From assembly GCF_019659805.1 (NCBI RefSeq), contig NZ_JAIFRO010000003.1, positions 181,711 through 245,710 of the forward strand: 64,000 bases of DNA, given 5' to 3'. The position numbers and the translations under genes are program-made. This stretch comes from Bartonella raoultii. Its GTDB lineage: Bacteria; Pseudomonadota; Alphaproteobacteria; Rhizobiales; Rhizobiaceae. Position 1 is the stretch's first letter. Every line of letters begins with the position of its first letter. The notes beneath the pieces were generated by a model, which saw only the letters and a program-made list of their open reading frames with translations, was not told the origin of the DNA and did not search any database. This document shows positions 17,087 to 24,367 of this stretch, in pieces.

Positions 17087-17869
17087 ATGATAAAACAAGA
17101 ATTGACACAGACACTGTTTGCGTGGATGGGTGGAAAACATTATCTACGGAAGAAAATTATACCAATTTTAAATGCTATTGACCATGAAACCTATATTGAA
17201 CCGTTTTTGGGTTCAGGGGTTATTTTCCTAAACAAACGACCAGCGAAATATTCCGTCATCAATGATCTGAATGGAGAGATCACCAATCTATTTCAGTGTG
17301 TTCAAAATGACTTTGATGCTTTAGCCAAGCGATTGGAGTGGTTTGTTTGTTCAAGACAGTTGTTTTTTGAACTTGCGGCTATTGATCCAGAGAGCCTTAC
17401 CAAAGTTGAAAGAGCAGCGCGCTTTTTGTTTCTTCAACGTTGTGTGATGTATGGGAAAAAAGATTACGTCTCTTTTAGCTTTGCAAGAAAAAAGACGATA
17501 AGCTTTAACCCCGATAAGCTTTTAGCAAGGATGAGATGTGTGAGGCAAAAATTGCTTGATACAACAATCTTAAATTATTCATGGGAGCGTGTTGTTCAAC
17601 TTTTTGATGCTCCAGACAGTTTGTTTTATCTAGATCCGCCTTACTTTATGAAGAAGAAATGTTATAGCTCAGGAAATTTTGACGAGAAGGATTTTGTGAG
17701 CATGGCAAAGCTTCTCCAAAATATCCAAGGTAAGTTTGTCTTGAGTCTGAATGATTGTGATGCGGTACGAGAGATTTTTAAAGATTTTGACTTTTTAGAA
17801 GTTGAGACCCTCTGGACATCTGGTAAGGCTAAAAAAATTCCTCGAAAAGAAATTGTGATTCGCAATTGA
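17087..17869 (+). CDS. D12-class adenine-specific DNA methyltransferase
   Basis: A 260-residue Dam-like enzyme. The SAM-binding N-terminus FAWMGGKHYLRKKI and the FLGSGVIF loop are typical of the D12 family, and the catalytic motif DPPY occurs in LFYLDPPYFMKKK (about residue 184). It transfers a methyl group to N6 of adenine, with the target site unknown. In phages such enzymes protect DNA from host restriction or mark DNA for packaging. It lies 27 bases after the putative holin gene, at the end of the phage operon, and just before the att-like site. No obvious ribosome-binding site is seen. Length and motifs look complete. Confidence 0.88.
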   Translation: MIKQELTQTLFAWMGGKHYLRKKIIPILNAIDHETYIEPFLGSGVIFLNKRPAKYSVINDLNGEITNLFQCVQNDFDALAKRLEWFVCSRQLFFELAAIDPESLTKVERAARFLFLQRCVMYGKKDYVSFSFARKKTISFNPDKLLARMRCVRQKLLDTTILNYSWERVVQLFDAPDSLFYLDPPYFMKKKCYSSGNFDEKDFVSMAKLLQNIQGKFVLSLNDCDAVREIFKDFDFLEVETLWTSGKAKKIPRKEIVIRN

Positions 17870-17999
17870 AATATATAGATGATGATGCTATTTGATGGTG
17901 TTATAGATTTCATATATAGGGTGGTTCAAAGGGTGGTTTCATTTTTTAATAATTTTATTAACCTATTGAAAACAATTAAGAAAACGTTAGAAAATGGTA

Positions 18000-18015
18000 C
18001 TTCTCGACCGCACCA
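18000..18015 (+). other. tRNA-Leu 3'-end fragment, probable att site
   Basis: The 16 bases CTTCTCGACCGCACCA equal the 3' half of a T-stem (CTTCT), the acceptor 3' strand (CGACCGC), the discriminator A and CCA of an alphaproteobacterial tRNA-Leu of the GCGGTCG acceptor type. No tRNA body precedes it. A bare tRNA 3' end next to the last phage gene is what a tRNA-integrating element leaves at its distal junction. The orientation would place the intact tRNA-Leu to the left, beyond the window. Confidence 0.6.
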
Positions 18016-18192
18016 TTTGAGCATTTTACAGCAAGAGTGCTTTGTATAAAAGGGGATGTTAGGAGCATTATAGCAGTTTTTTTCTGTATCATTATTAGTG
18101 TGTTCCTAATAATGATTTCATTTCAGATTTTTAGAAGTTTTGCGATAGATTTGAAATGTTTGCTCTTTTCGATAAAGTGGGGTGGTATTGAG

Positions 18193-19377
18193 GTGAAAAG
18201 TATAGTAATTTTGAAATGTCTAACATTTTTTGTTTGCATTTTGTTATTAACAGCATGTAGTCAATCGCGTGCAGTACTGTGGCATGGGATACATGCAACA
18301 CCATCTATGGTTGCAGTACAGAAGAAGGTTGAAAAGAATCCGATTCTTCCGAAAGCTATCGTTCCAGTCTATGTTGCAACAAGTCGTATGATGCAAAATA
18401 ATTATTCCCAGCCTTATGGAGCAGAGCGATCAAATAAAGTGCACTATAACCGTGTTGATGTAGGAATTCCGCAACGACATGTGAAGGGTGTTGTTGAGAT
18501 AAATGCGTATAAACCTACTCATGATAAATATTTTGCGGCAGTGGCTTTGCAAAAATATGACAGCAAGGAACAATTTAAGCAGCAATTAAATGCTGCTTTA
18601 GAAAAACATCCTAAAGGAAACAGAGAAATTTTTCTCTTTATTCATGGATATGATAACAATTTTGCGGATGGCGTATTTCGTACAGCTCAGTTTACATATG
18701 ATTATTCTTTAGATGTCGTTGCTGTTCATTATTCGTGGCCTTCTGCTGGTTCAATACCTCTTTATATTTATGATCGTGATAGTGCCAATTTTGCACGTGA
18801 CGGACTAATAGAGCTCTTAACACTTATCAGTGAAACTAAAGCTGATCAAATTTCGGTTATTGCACATTCTATGGGTAATTTTGTTATAATGGAGGCATTT
18901 AGAACTCTTGCATTACAAGGAAAATATAAACCAATTCGCCGTATTACAAGTTTTCTCATGGCAGCACCGGATATTGATGTTGATGTGTTTGAGCGTCAAT
19001 TGCATGATATTAAAAAATTACCTCAGCCAACAGCTATTTTGGTATCTCGAGCGGATAAAGCTCTTGCTGTGTCAGGACGTCTTACCGGTGGGCATCATCG
19101 TGTTGGAGACGGTTCAGATATCGAAATGTTGCGTAAAAATGGAATAACTGTTCTTGATTTTTCTGATGTTGATGGTGGGACACATAATGTCTTTGCATCT
19201 TCACCAACACTGATGGCTCTTTCTCGAGAAGGTTCTTTAGCATCAACAATTATGCAAGGTACAGAATTATCACCCAGTCAGGCACTTCTTGCTGATGGTA
19301 GTAGTGTATTAGAGAAAACAACACATCTTATACTTTATACACCTATGCGCTTTTTATCTCCACTGGCTCCACGTTAA
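18193..19377 (+). CDS. DUF900-type alpha/beta-hydrolase lipoprotein
   Basis: The GTG at 18193 is chosen because it gives a lipoprotein signal (VKSIVILKCLTFFVCILLLT, lipobox LLTAC). The frame is open further upstream to a GTG at 18037, but that extension would bury the signal. The ~394-residue product carries an alpha/beta-hydrolase core of the DUF900 type: FLFIHGYDNNF (oxyanion strand), VVAVHYSWPSAGS, and the nucleophile elbow IAHSMGNF with Ser in GxSxG form. Later, AAPDIDVDVF and GGTHNVF supply plausible Asp and His of the triad. A cell-envelope hydrolase (esterase or lipase) is likely; the substrate is unknown. It sits just outside the att-like fragment with no operon partner. Confidence 0.75.
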   Translation: MKSIVILKCLTFFVCILLLTACSQSRAVLWHGIHATPSMVAVQKKVEKNPILPKAIVPVYVATSRMMQNNYSQPYGAERSNKVHYNRVDVGIPQRHVKGVVEINAYKPTHDKYFAAVALQKYDSKEQFKQQLNAALEKHPKGNREIFLFIHGYDNNFADGVFRTAQFTYDYSLDVVAVHYSWPSAGSIPLYIYDRDSANFARDGLIELLTLISETKADQISVIAHSMGNFVIMEAFRTLALQGKYKPIRRITSFLMAAPDIDVDVFERQLHDIKKLPQPTAILVSRADKALAVSGRLTGGHHRVGDGSDIEMLRKNGITVLDFSDVDGGTHNVFASSPTLMALSREGSLASTIMQGTELSPSQALLADGSSVLEKTTHLILYTPMRFLSPLAPR

Positions 19378-19502
19378 GTACAAAAATGAGAATTCTTATC
19401 AAGATAAATTGGGACTAATATTTTAGCACTTTCTTTAGAATAATTTTATAAAATCAAAAATAAGTGGCGGAATGAATATAAAACCAGTTACTAGGTGAGT
19501 TC

Positions 19503-20000
19503 ATGACGTTTGCACAAAAATGCTACACAAATAAGCTTAGATTAATTGATTGTTTATCTCATTCTGCAGTTCAGTTATTAGATATTCATGCTATGCTTTT
19601 GAAAGTGAGAGAAGGTCATATGGGGGAAAAACCAAATTTATTGCGCCAAATTGATTCCACAAAAAAACAGTTGGATGAGATAAGTCATGCTCTTATTTTA
19701 GAATATCGTAAACGTCAAGAAACTGAGCGATTTTTAAAACAGATTTTGATATCAATTTCTGATCAACTTTTTTCACTTAATAATGGTTTCAAAGAAACTG
19801 GGCGTCTTTTTTTTCAAGAAATGAGAATAGTTCAATCTCAGATACAGTGTTTTTATGAGTCGAAAGAAAGGCAACATTTATTAAATGAAAAAGGAGCTTC
19901 ATATTCTTCATCAAAAATTGATGAAGTTATTAAAGAATTACAAAAAGCAAGAAAACAACTTATGGTTGAGAGTCCTCATCTCTTTGAAAAAGAACATTAA
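19503..20000 (+). CDS. Coiled-coil protein of unknown function
   Basis: A 165-residue soluble protein, mostly helical and charged, with heptad-like stretches (LRQIDSTKKQLDEISHALI and IDEVIKELQKARKQLM). It has no signal peptide and no membrane span. TAGGTGAG lies upstream of the ATG. Its neighbours are the hydrolase lipoprotein and the integrase relic, so it may be cargo of the decayed element or a lineage-specific gene. No family is recognised. Confidence 0.55.
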   Translation: MTFAQKCYTNKLRLIDCLSHSAVQLLDIHAMLLKVREGHMGEKPNLLRQIDSTKKQLDEISHALILEYRKRQETERFLKQILISISDQLFSLNNGFKETGRLFFQEMRIVQSQIQCFYESKERQHLLNEKGASYSSSKIDEVIKELQKARKQLMVESPHLFEKEH

Positions 20001-20400
20001 AACGAAAAATAAGATTCTTTTTGAATTAGGGCACGTTGATAAAAAATATTTTATGAATAGAAGTATTTGATTTGTATTAATTAATACATATATTTTTAAA
20101 TTTTATTTCCATATCTTTATTTACGAATTTCATACTTTTAAAAAGATATGAGAAAACAAAAATTTATTTGTAACCTTAAGTTAAGGTACGCTCCCAGAGA
20201 ACAAGTTGAGGCTTAGCAACAAGATTCAAAGTATATAAATATGTGTAAAAGCGTATTGATGTGTATAGTTTTTTATGTTCCAATAAAAGAATTAAGAATT
20301 AAAGAAAAAATCTCAAATCAAAAATTTAAGATAACCTAAAAGATGATGGGTGATGCATGCAGAGGTGGACGAGAAGGTAAGTTAAGAGAGGGCTATTCAT
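20001..20400. other. Non-coding AT-rich stretch upstream of the integrase relic
   Basis: No open frame of note. It contains a short palindrome around 20172-20187 (ACCTTAAGTTAAGGT) and otherwise AT-rich sequence. The integrase 5' end and its promoter may have lain in the right part, but nothing recognisable remains. Confidence 0.5.
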
Positions 20401-21285
20401 AGGTTATCAATAGCATTCGTAAAGGCATCTCCTCAAGGGAAATATTGTGATGGGCCAAGACTATGATTGAATGTTTGAAAAGACAATACAGGTTCTTGGT
20501 TTTCTTCACTAGGATTGTACGTTATTCCGTAGACAGGTAGCCTATTTATAAAAAATTTAACGGTCAATATCATTCGCAATGTTCTGGCACTCTTTGGTAT
20601 GAAAAATATATACAGCGTGAAAAGCACTTAATCATATTAACATTCTCTTAAAATATACTGCGGCTCTTGTTTGGATATTGATCTACAGGCTTCTATAAAA
20701 GCACATGCCCTTTTAGGGAAGCCTCGTGCTACATCAACAAATATTCTAGCTATGCCATGGCAAGAAGTTCCGGCTTTCTATCAGAATTTAGATGATAAGA
20801 TTCTTTCAAATTTACTATTAAAGCTCTTGATTTTGACCGGAGTACGGTCATATCTATTGCGATATTTACGTCTTGAGCAAGTAAATAAGGATATATGGAT
20901 AATACCGAAAGAAAATATAAAAGGTATTGTGGTAAAAGTTTCAAATTTTCGTGTGCCATTAAGTCATAAAGCTTTGAAAGTGATTGAAAAATCTCTCTCC
21001 TTTGAAAAAAATATTTTTTTATTTGCAGGGAGTTTTGGAAAGCCTATATCTGACGTAATACTTTTTTAACTCATGAAAAAAAAGAATTATAGACCTCATG
21101 GCTGTAGATCTAGCCTTCGTGACAGGATAACGGAAACAACGTCAATACCCTTTGAAATTGCCGAAACTGTTTTTGCCCATTCAGTTGGGAGTCCAGTGAC
21201 AAAAGCTTATATGCGAACAGATTTTTTAGAACAACGCCATGCTCTCTTGGAAAAGTGGGCTGCATTTATAGCAGAAGCGACTTGA
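20401..21285 (+). pseudogene. Phage tyrosine integrase (P4 type), decayed
   Basis: Reading one frame through from 20401 gives an N-terminal integrase match (LSIAFVKASPQGKYCDGPRL, then stop, LNV, stop, KDNTGSWF). A heavily degraded, shortened middle follows, then the catalytic domain: MPWQEVPAFYQNLDD, LILTGVRSYLLRYL (where the first catalytic Arg is expected), KGIVVKVSNFRVPLS. After a TAA at 21067 the same frame resumes with HGCRSSLRDRITETT (box with His-x-x-Arg) and the end AYMRTDFLEQRHALLEKWA, which bears the tyrosine position. At least six in-frame stops and a missing core-binding section make it non-functional. All pieces share a frame, so decay was by substitutions and in-frame deletion. 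Confidence 0.85.
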
Positions 21286-21406
21286 ATGGAATAAATGTTT
21301 TGTAAACCACTGTTTCATATGTGCAAAGACATTATTGATTGCTTCCATGAGATGTGTAAAATTGAGGATTTATTGGTTAAAGAATTTTGCACGTCTTGGA
21401 ATATAT

Positions 21407-21619
21407 TTAGAGTCGAAAATTTAGTTTTTGTGTAAAAATACTTTCTAATGCATCTAGGATATGTGAAAAGTCAAGTGCTCATAAGAGTATAATGAGTACA
21501 ATTCATTTGGTATAACGTGATATCACTTTTACACTTTTATAACTCATAATGATTTCCTGAAGGACTTCTTTTTCTGCTTCTGTAAGTTCTATATCATCTT
21601 TTATTTTTCTTCTAGCCAT
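21407..21619 (-). pseudogene. Putative holin, decayed copy
   Basis: The minus frame from ATG 21619 reads MARRKIKDDIELTEAEKEVL, matching the charged start of the intact holin-like protein at 16841-17059. A stop at 21503-21505 falls at the position of a tryptophan in the intact copy, and a second stop comes eight codons later. The frame then continues with ALDFSHILDALESIF, matching MDFSRFIDAIENSF of the intact copy. It is the last gene of the inverted decayed lysis cassette. Confidence 0.8.
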
Positions 21620-21815
21620 GTTTCCAGCCACACAAACGTTCATCTAGGGTGTTATGTTTTAAGATATCTTTTGCTAAGCTTGAACTGATGACGTTAACAT
21701 CTCTTTTGTTTAAATAAATGGGTAACCAACCAACACAAGAAACATACTTATTTGCTCCGTAGCCAACGAGAGAGAGCAGCGCGTACATCAGCATCTCTTT
21801 TTTGATTAATTTCAT
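21612..21815 (-). pseudogene. o-spanin copy with lost lipobox cysteine
   Basis: A 67-codon frame the same length as the intact o-spanin, with shared VSCVGWLPIYL and AKDILKHN. The lipobox LVGC has become LVGYG, so it can no longer be lipidated; the frame itself is still open. It overlaps the holin relic by eight bases, exactly as in the intact cassette. The open frame suggests recent decay, but loss of the acylation site should abolish function. Confidence 0.8.
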
Positions 21816-21972
21816 TTTCCACCTCCAGACGTTTTGTTGCTGCCTTCAGCGTTTTTTCTGTTTGCTTTTGCTGTTCTGCTTTTTTGCCAAGAGTGAAAGC
21901 TTTGGCTAAAACCATAAAAAAGCGGTTAGAGCCGCACTTGTTAGAAGAAGATTTTTTCACCCATAAGATCAT
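21748..21972 (-). pseudogene. i-spanin copy with disrupted membrane segment
   Basis: The ATG at 21972 keeps the ATGA overlap with the lysozyme relic. The C-terminal two thirds (LAKAFTLGKKAEQQKQ, LEVENEINQKRDADVRAALS) match the intact i-spanin. The N-terminal membrane segment is out of frame: residues 6-18 read KKSSSNKCGSNRF, while a neighbouring frame reads NLLLTSAALTAFLWF, so compensating frameshifts flank it. The product would lack its membrane anchor. Confidence 0.75.
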
Positions 21973-22609
21973 AGGCAGTGCTCCTGAAAGCATTTAGCGA
22001 CAAAGAACATAGCGACACCTGCTGCTAAAACCATGATGGTAGCAAGAGCCCATTGCACTGGACCATTGCCTGCCAGTAAGCCTCCAAGACCTGAGAAAGA
22101 ATCAATAATAGGGGCAAGGGCTTCAGCCTTAAAGCGTCCTGTTGCTTCTTTGGTTTCCACGGTTTGGTAGTTCGAGGAAACATAAGAGCCTTTTGACCAC
22201 AATCCTGCTTCAGCCACACGCCAGTGTACAAGACCTTACAAACGCTTACCACCTGCTTTAGTCCATTTTTGTAATTCGGCTGATACCGCTTCATAATCAC
22301 TATATTGAGGTAGAGTTGTAAAAAGCTGTTGTTCCTACTCATAGCAAAAGGATACTAATGCTGCAAATTGCCGAGAATTCAAAGAGACAATAACAGCTCG
22401 TGCAAAAGTATTTTCAAATTGTCTTAACAAAGAAATTTTTTATCTTGTTTTTCAGTGATTGTCATGCCCTTGTGTACAAAAGGTTTTCCAGCAGCACTGG
22501 TATGTCCATAATCAATTGTCCATACACCGGTGGCATCTTTATAGTCGTTTAAACGCAAGCCTTCCCATTGTTTGATGAGAGCAAGCCCTTCTTGTGATAT
22601 TTTTCGCAT
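21969..22609 (-). pseudogene. Phage lysozyme copy, frameshifted
   Basis: From ATG 22609 the N-terminus MRKISQEGLALIKQWEGLRL retains the catalytic Glu, Asp and Thr, but reads TIDYGHT where the active copy has TIGYGHT, then stops after EKQDKKFLC at 22424. Matching sequence continues in other frames (around 22342-22220). It ends in AEAGLWSKGSYVSSNYQ and the glycine-rich C-terminal membrane segment (NGPVQWALATIMVLAAGVAM), stopping at 21969. At least two frameshifts and several stops inactivate it. Confidence 0.88.
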
Positions 22610-22621
22610 AAAATTCTCCAT

Positions 22622-22648
22622 AAAAAAAGCCCCACACAAGGTGAGGCT
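22622..22648 (-). terminator. Intrinsic terminator upstream of the decayed lysozyme
   Basis: On the minus strand, AGCCTCAC, a five-base loop, GTGGGGCT and a seven-base T run precede the lysozyme relic. It is nearly identical to 15788-15813 and differs mainly in the loop. It shows that the duplicated segment included the upstream regulatory hairpin. Confidence 0.7.
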
Positions 22649-22694
22649 GAGTAAATGTTAAAAATTGTGATTATTGCGTTTTATTAAAAATCTC

Positions 22695-22735
22695 GTTTCA
22701 TGTAACTTTTTTCTGTGTTATACGTTACATGAAAC
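22695..22735. promoter_or_regulatory. 12-bp perfect inverted repeat, likely MazEF operator
   Basis: The arms GTTTCATGTAAC (22695-22706) and GTTACATGAAAC (22724-22735) are perfect complements separated by 17 bases. The right arm ends 16 bases before the antitoxin start. Antitoxins of this type usually repress their own operon by binding such palindromes, so this is the probable autoregulatory site. Confidence 0.65.
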
Positions 22736-22751
22736 AAGAGGAGATTTTGTT

Positions 22752-22976
22752 ATGGGTACAATGCACGTTAATGAACGGGTTCAGAAACACCGTAATGCAC
22801 AAAGAAAAGCAGGTCTGCGTTTAATGCAAATTTGGGTTCCAGATACACGCCAGCCGAGTTTTGCAGAAGAGTGCCGCCGTCAAACCCGCTTAGTGGCAAA
22901 AGTGGATAAAGCCAATGCATCTATACAGTTATTTATGGATCAATCTTTAATGGATATTGATGGATGGATAGAATAA
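22752..22976 (+). CDS. MazE-family (DUF3018-like) antitoxin
   Basis: The ATG at 22752 follows a GAGGAG ribosome-binding site at eight bases. The 74-residue basic protein contains RNAQRKAGLRLMQIWVPDTR, characteristic of the DUF3018 antitoxin MazE family, then a charged helix (FAEECRRQTRLVAKVDKA) and an acidic toxin-binding tail. It neutralises the following MazF-type toxin and should bind the palindrome just upstream to repress the pair. It shares one base with the toxin start (TAATG), giving coupled translation. Both genes appear intact. Confidence 0.85.
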   Translation: MGTMHVNERVQKHRNAQRKAGLRLMQIWVPDTRQPSFAEECRRQTRLVAKVDKANASIQLFMDQSLMDIDGWIE

Positions 22977-23299
22977 TGCGTGGTTCTCTGGTAACAATAA
23001 TAATACAAGGTGATTTTGGTAAACCAAGACCCGCGTTGATCATTCAAGCTAATCAATTTAATGAACATACAAGCGTGACGGTTTTACCAATTACAAGTAC
23101 ACTTGTTGATGCGCCATTACTGCGTATTACTGTCCAACCAGACAGCAAAAATGGTTTACAAAAGCCCTCTCAAATAATGATTGATAAGATTATGACAGTA
23201 AAATGTGAAACAGTTAGCCCAGCTTTTGGTTTCATTCATACAGATAAAATGGTAGAAATTAAACGGTGTTTAGCTGTATTTTTGGGAATAGTAAAATAA
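22976..23299 (+). CDS. MazF/PemK-family toxin (endoribonuclease)
   Basis: The start at 22976 overlaps the antitoxin stop; an in-frame ATG at 22964 is an alternative. The 107-residue product has the MazF fold signatures: MRGSLVTIIIQGDFGKPRPA with the conserved basic GKPRPA loop, a strand with VTVLPITSTL, and PSQIMIDKIMTV, typical of the dimer/catalytic face. MazF-type toxins cut mRNA at short motifs. It is full length and shows no disruption, unlike the other toxin-antitoxin remnants in this region, so the module is probably active. Confidence 0.87.
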   Translation: MRGSLVTIIIQGDFGKPRPALIIQANQFNEHTSVTVLPITSTLVDAPLLRITVQPDSKNGLQKPSQIMIDKIMTVKCETVSPAFGFIHTDKMVEIKRCLAVFLGIVK

Positions 23300-23300
23300 A

Positions 23301-23478
23301 ATTTTTCTATAGAATTGGAGAATTTAAAATACATCATGATCTTGGTTATAGAATCTATTTTGTCAAACAAGGTAAACAAATCATTTTATTATTAAATGCG
23401 GGTAATAAATCTACCCAACAAAGGGATATTGAAAAAGCTCTTCAATTGGTAAAGGAAATAAAACATGGAAATTACTAA
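23301..23478 (+). pseudogene. RelE/HigB-type toxin, N-terminally truncated
   Basis: The recognisable sequence starts at IGEFKIHHDLGYRIYFVKQG, matching the second half of the ~100-residue addiction-module killer family (GxRxYF, then ILLLNAGNKSTQQRDIEKAL). The first ~45 residues are absent, replaced by the 3' end of mazF. A GTG at 23266 could start a chimeric 70-residue product. It overlaps the antitoxin by 14 bases, as usual for this family. Loss of the N-terminal half should inactivate it. Confidence 0.75.
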
Positions 23479-23785
23479 ATTTGACACAAGTGAATATTTC
23501 AAGACACCTGAGACACAAAGGATTCTTTTAGAAGATGCTCTTGAAAGCAAAGATAGTAAGTATCTTGCCCATGCTCTTGGCATCATAGCGAAAAACCAAG
23601 GAATGAGTAAAATCGCTCAAAATACAGGGCTATCAAGAGAGTCTCTTTATCGTTCTTTAAGCGATAAAGGTGATCCACGCCTTTCTACTTTTCTTAGTGT
23701 TTTAAGTGCATTAGATTTGCAAATGAGTTTAATACCTAGGAAAAATAATTGTAAGAAAGGGACAGCTTTAGAAGAAGTATCTTGA
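23465..23785 (+). CDS. HigA-like addiction-module antidote protein
   Basis: A 106-residue protein with a Xre-type helix-turn-helix (KNQGMSKIAQNTGLSRESLY, LSDKGDPRLSTFLSVLSALD) as in the TIGR02684-type antidotes that pair with RelE/ParE-type killers. The N-terminus FDTSEYFKTPETQRILLEDA is the toxin-contact region. The antitoxin frame is intact while its partner is truncated, making it an orphan that may still bind DNA. A C-terminal Lys-rich tail is not conserved in the family. Confidence 0.8.
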   Translation: MEITKFDTSEYFKTPETQRILLEDALESKDSKYLAHALGIIAKNQGMSKIAQNTGLSRESLYRSLSDKGDPRLSTFLSVLSALDLQMSLIPRKNNCKKGTALEEVS

Positions 23786-23881
23786 CCTTCTCCTCACCTT
23801 TAAAGATAGAGAAGGGAGGTACTTAAACAACCTTTTTAATAAGAGCTCTAAATCTGATTTATAACCTCTCATGTATCTTCC

Positions 23882-24139
23882 TCATCCACATGGATGACGC
23901 CGTATTCTTCGCATATGAAGAATCGGGAAAGCGTTTTGGTCAAGGGTATCGTCTTTGTCTTCTATGGTGTTTGCGAGGTTTTTTGTAGCATTTTTTGGGG
24001 CTTTATTAAAAATTTCTCAGTCTATTTTTGTGGTATATCCACCCGTTTTATCAAGCTTATGTTTGACGTTTTTGATACGCCATTCTGCTGGAGTATAGCG
24101 GCGGAAAGGGGTTTCTTGAATAAGCTTTGCTTCTGCCTC
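23882..24139 (-). pseudogene. Remnant of phage late-control protein D (gpD) C-terminus
   Basis: The minus frame reads EAEAKLIQETPFRRYTPAEW, then RIKNVKHKLDKTGGYTTKID, a stop, and EIFNKAPKNATKNLANTIED down to a stop at 23882. The W-x-x-x-x-V-x-H-x-L-D-x-x-GYTT pattern is the end of P2-type gpD tail-hub proteins. The upstream part of the gene is missing and an in-frame stop sits after KID. It indicates a second, myovirus-like phage in the past history of this locus. Confidence 0.65.
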
Positions 24140-24198
24140 ACATTGTATTTAAACATTTTAGATGTTATGTTATATTTACGGCCAGTTAAGAATTAAAA

Positions 24199-24339
24199 AG
24201 ATATATTAAAAAACGTGGTTGCAGTTTTTTATCTCAGGAAAAGGCGGCTATTTGTGGTTCTAAAAAATCCATTTGACCTATGTATGGTACGCGAAATTAG
24301 GAACAGGATTAGTGCAGAAAATTCTTAAAGATCTTGGCT
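24199..24339 (+). pseudogene. HicA-type toxin, decayed
   Basis: Fragments in two frames give IKKRGCSFLSQEK, then PMYGTR, then ELGTGLVQKILKDLGL-like sequence (GTGLVQKILKDLGLSK). This corresponds to the HicA pattern of a glycine-rich start, the PxHG catalytic region and a C-terminal KILKDLG helix. The His position reads Tyr (PMYGT), and stops and shifts break the gene. It lies just upstream of the hicB relic, as in intact modules. Confidence 0.55.
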
Positions 24340-24367
24340 TAAGTAAGTTTGCATGTGGAAATGTAAA

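Noticed and set aside
20433-20627. 64-codon minus-strand frame
   Set aside because: It lies antisense to the integrase pseudogene, whose forward frame has clear family motifs.
22025-22342. 105-codon minus-strand frame
   Set aside because: It is an out-of-frame reading of the frameshifted lysozyme copy, not an independent gene.
23894-24196. 100-codon plus-strand frame, Phe/Cys/Tyr-rich
   Set aside because: It is the complement of the gpD relic; its odd composition is explained by the antisense reading.
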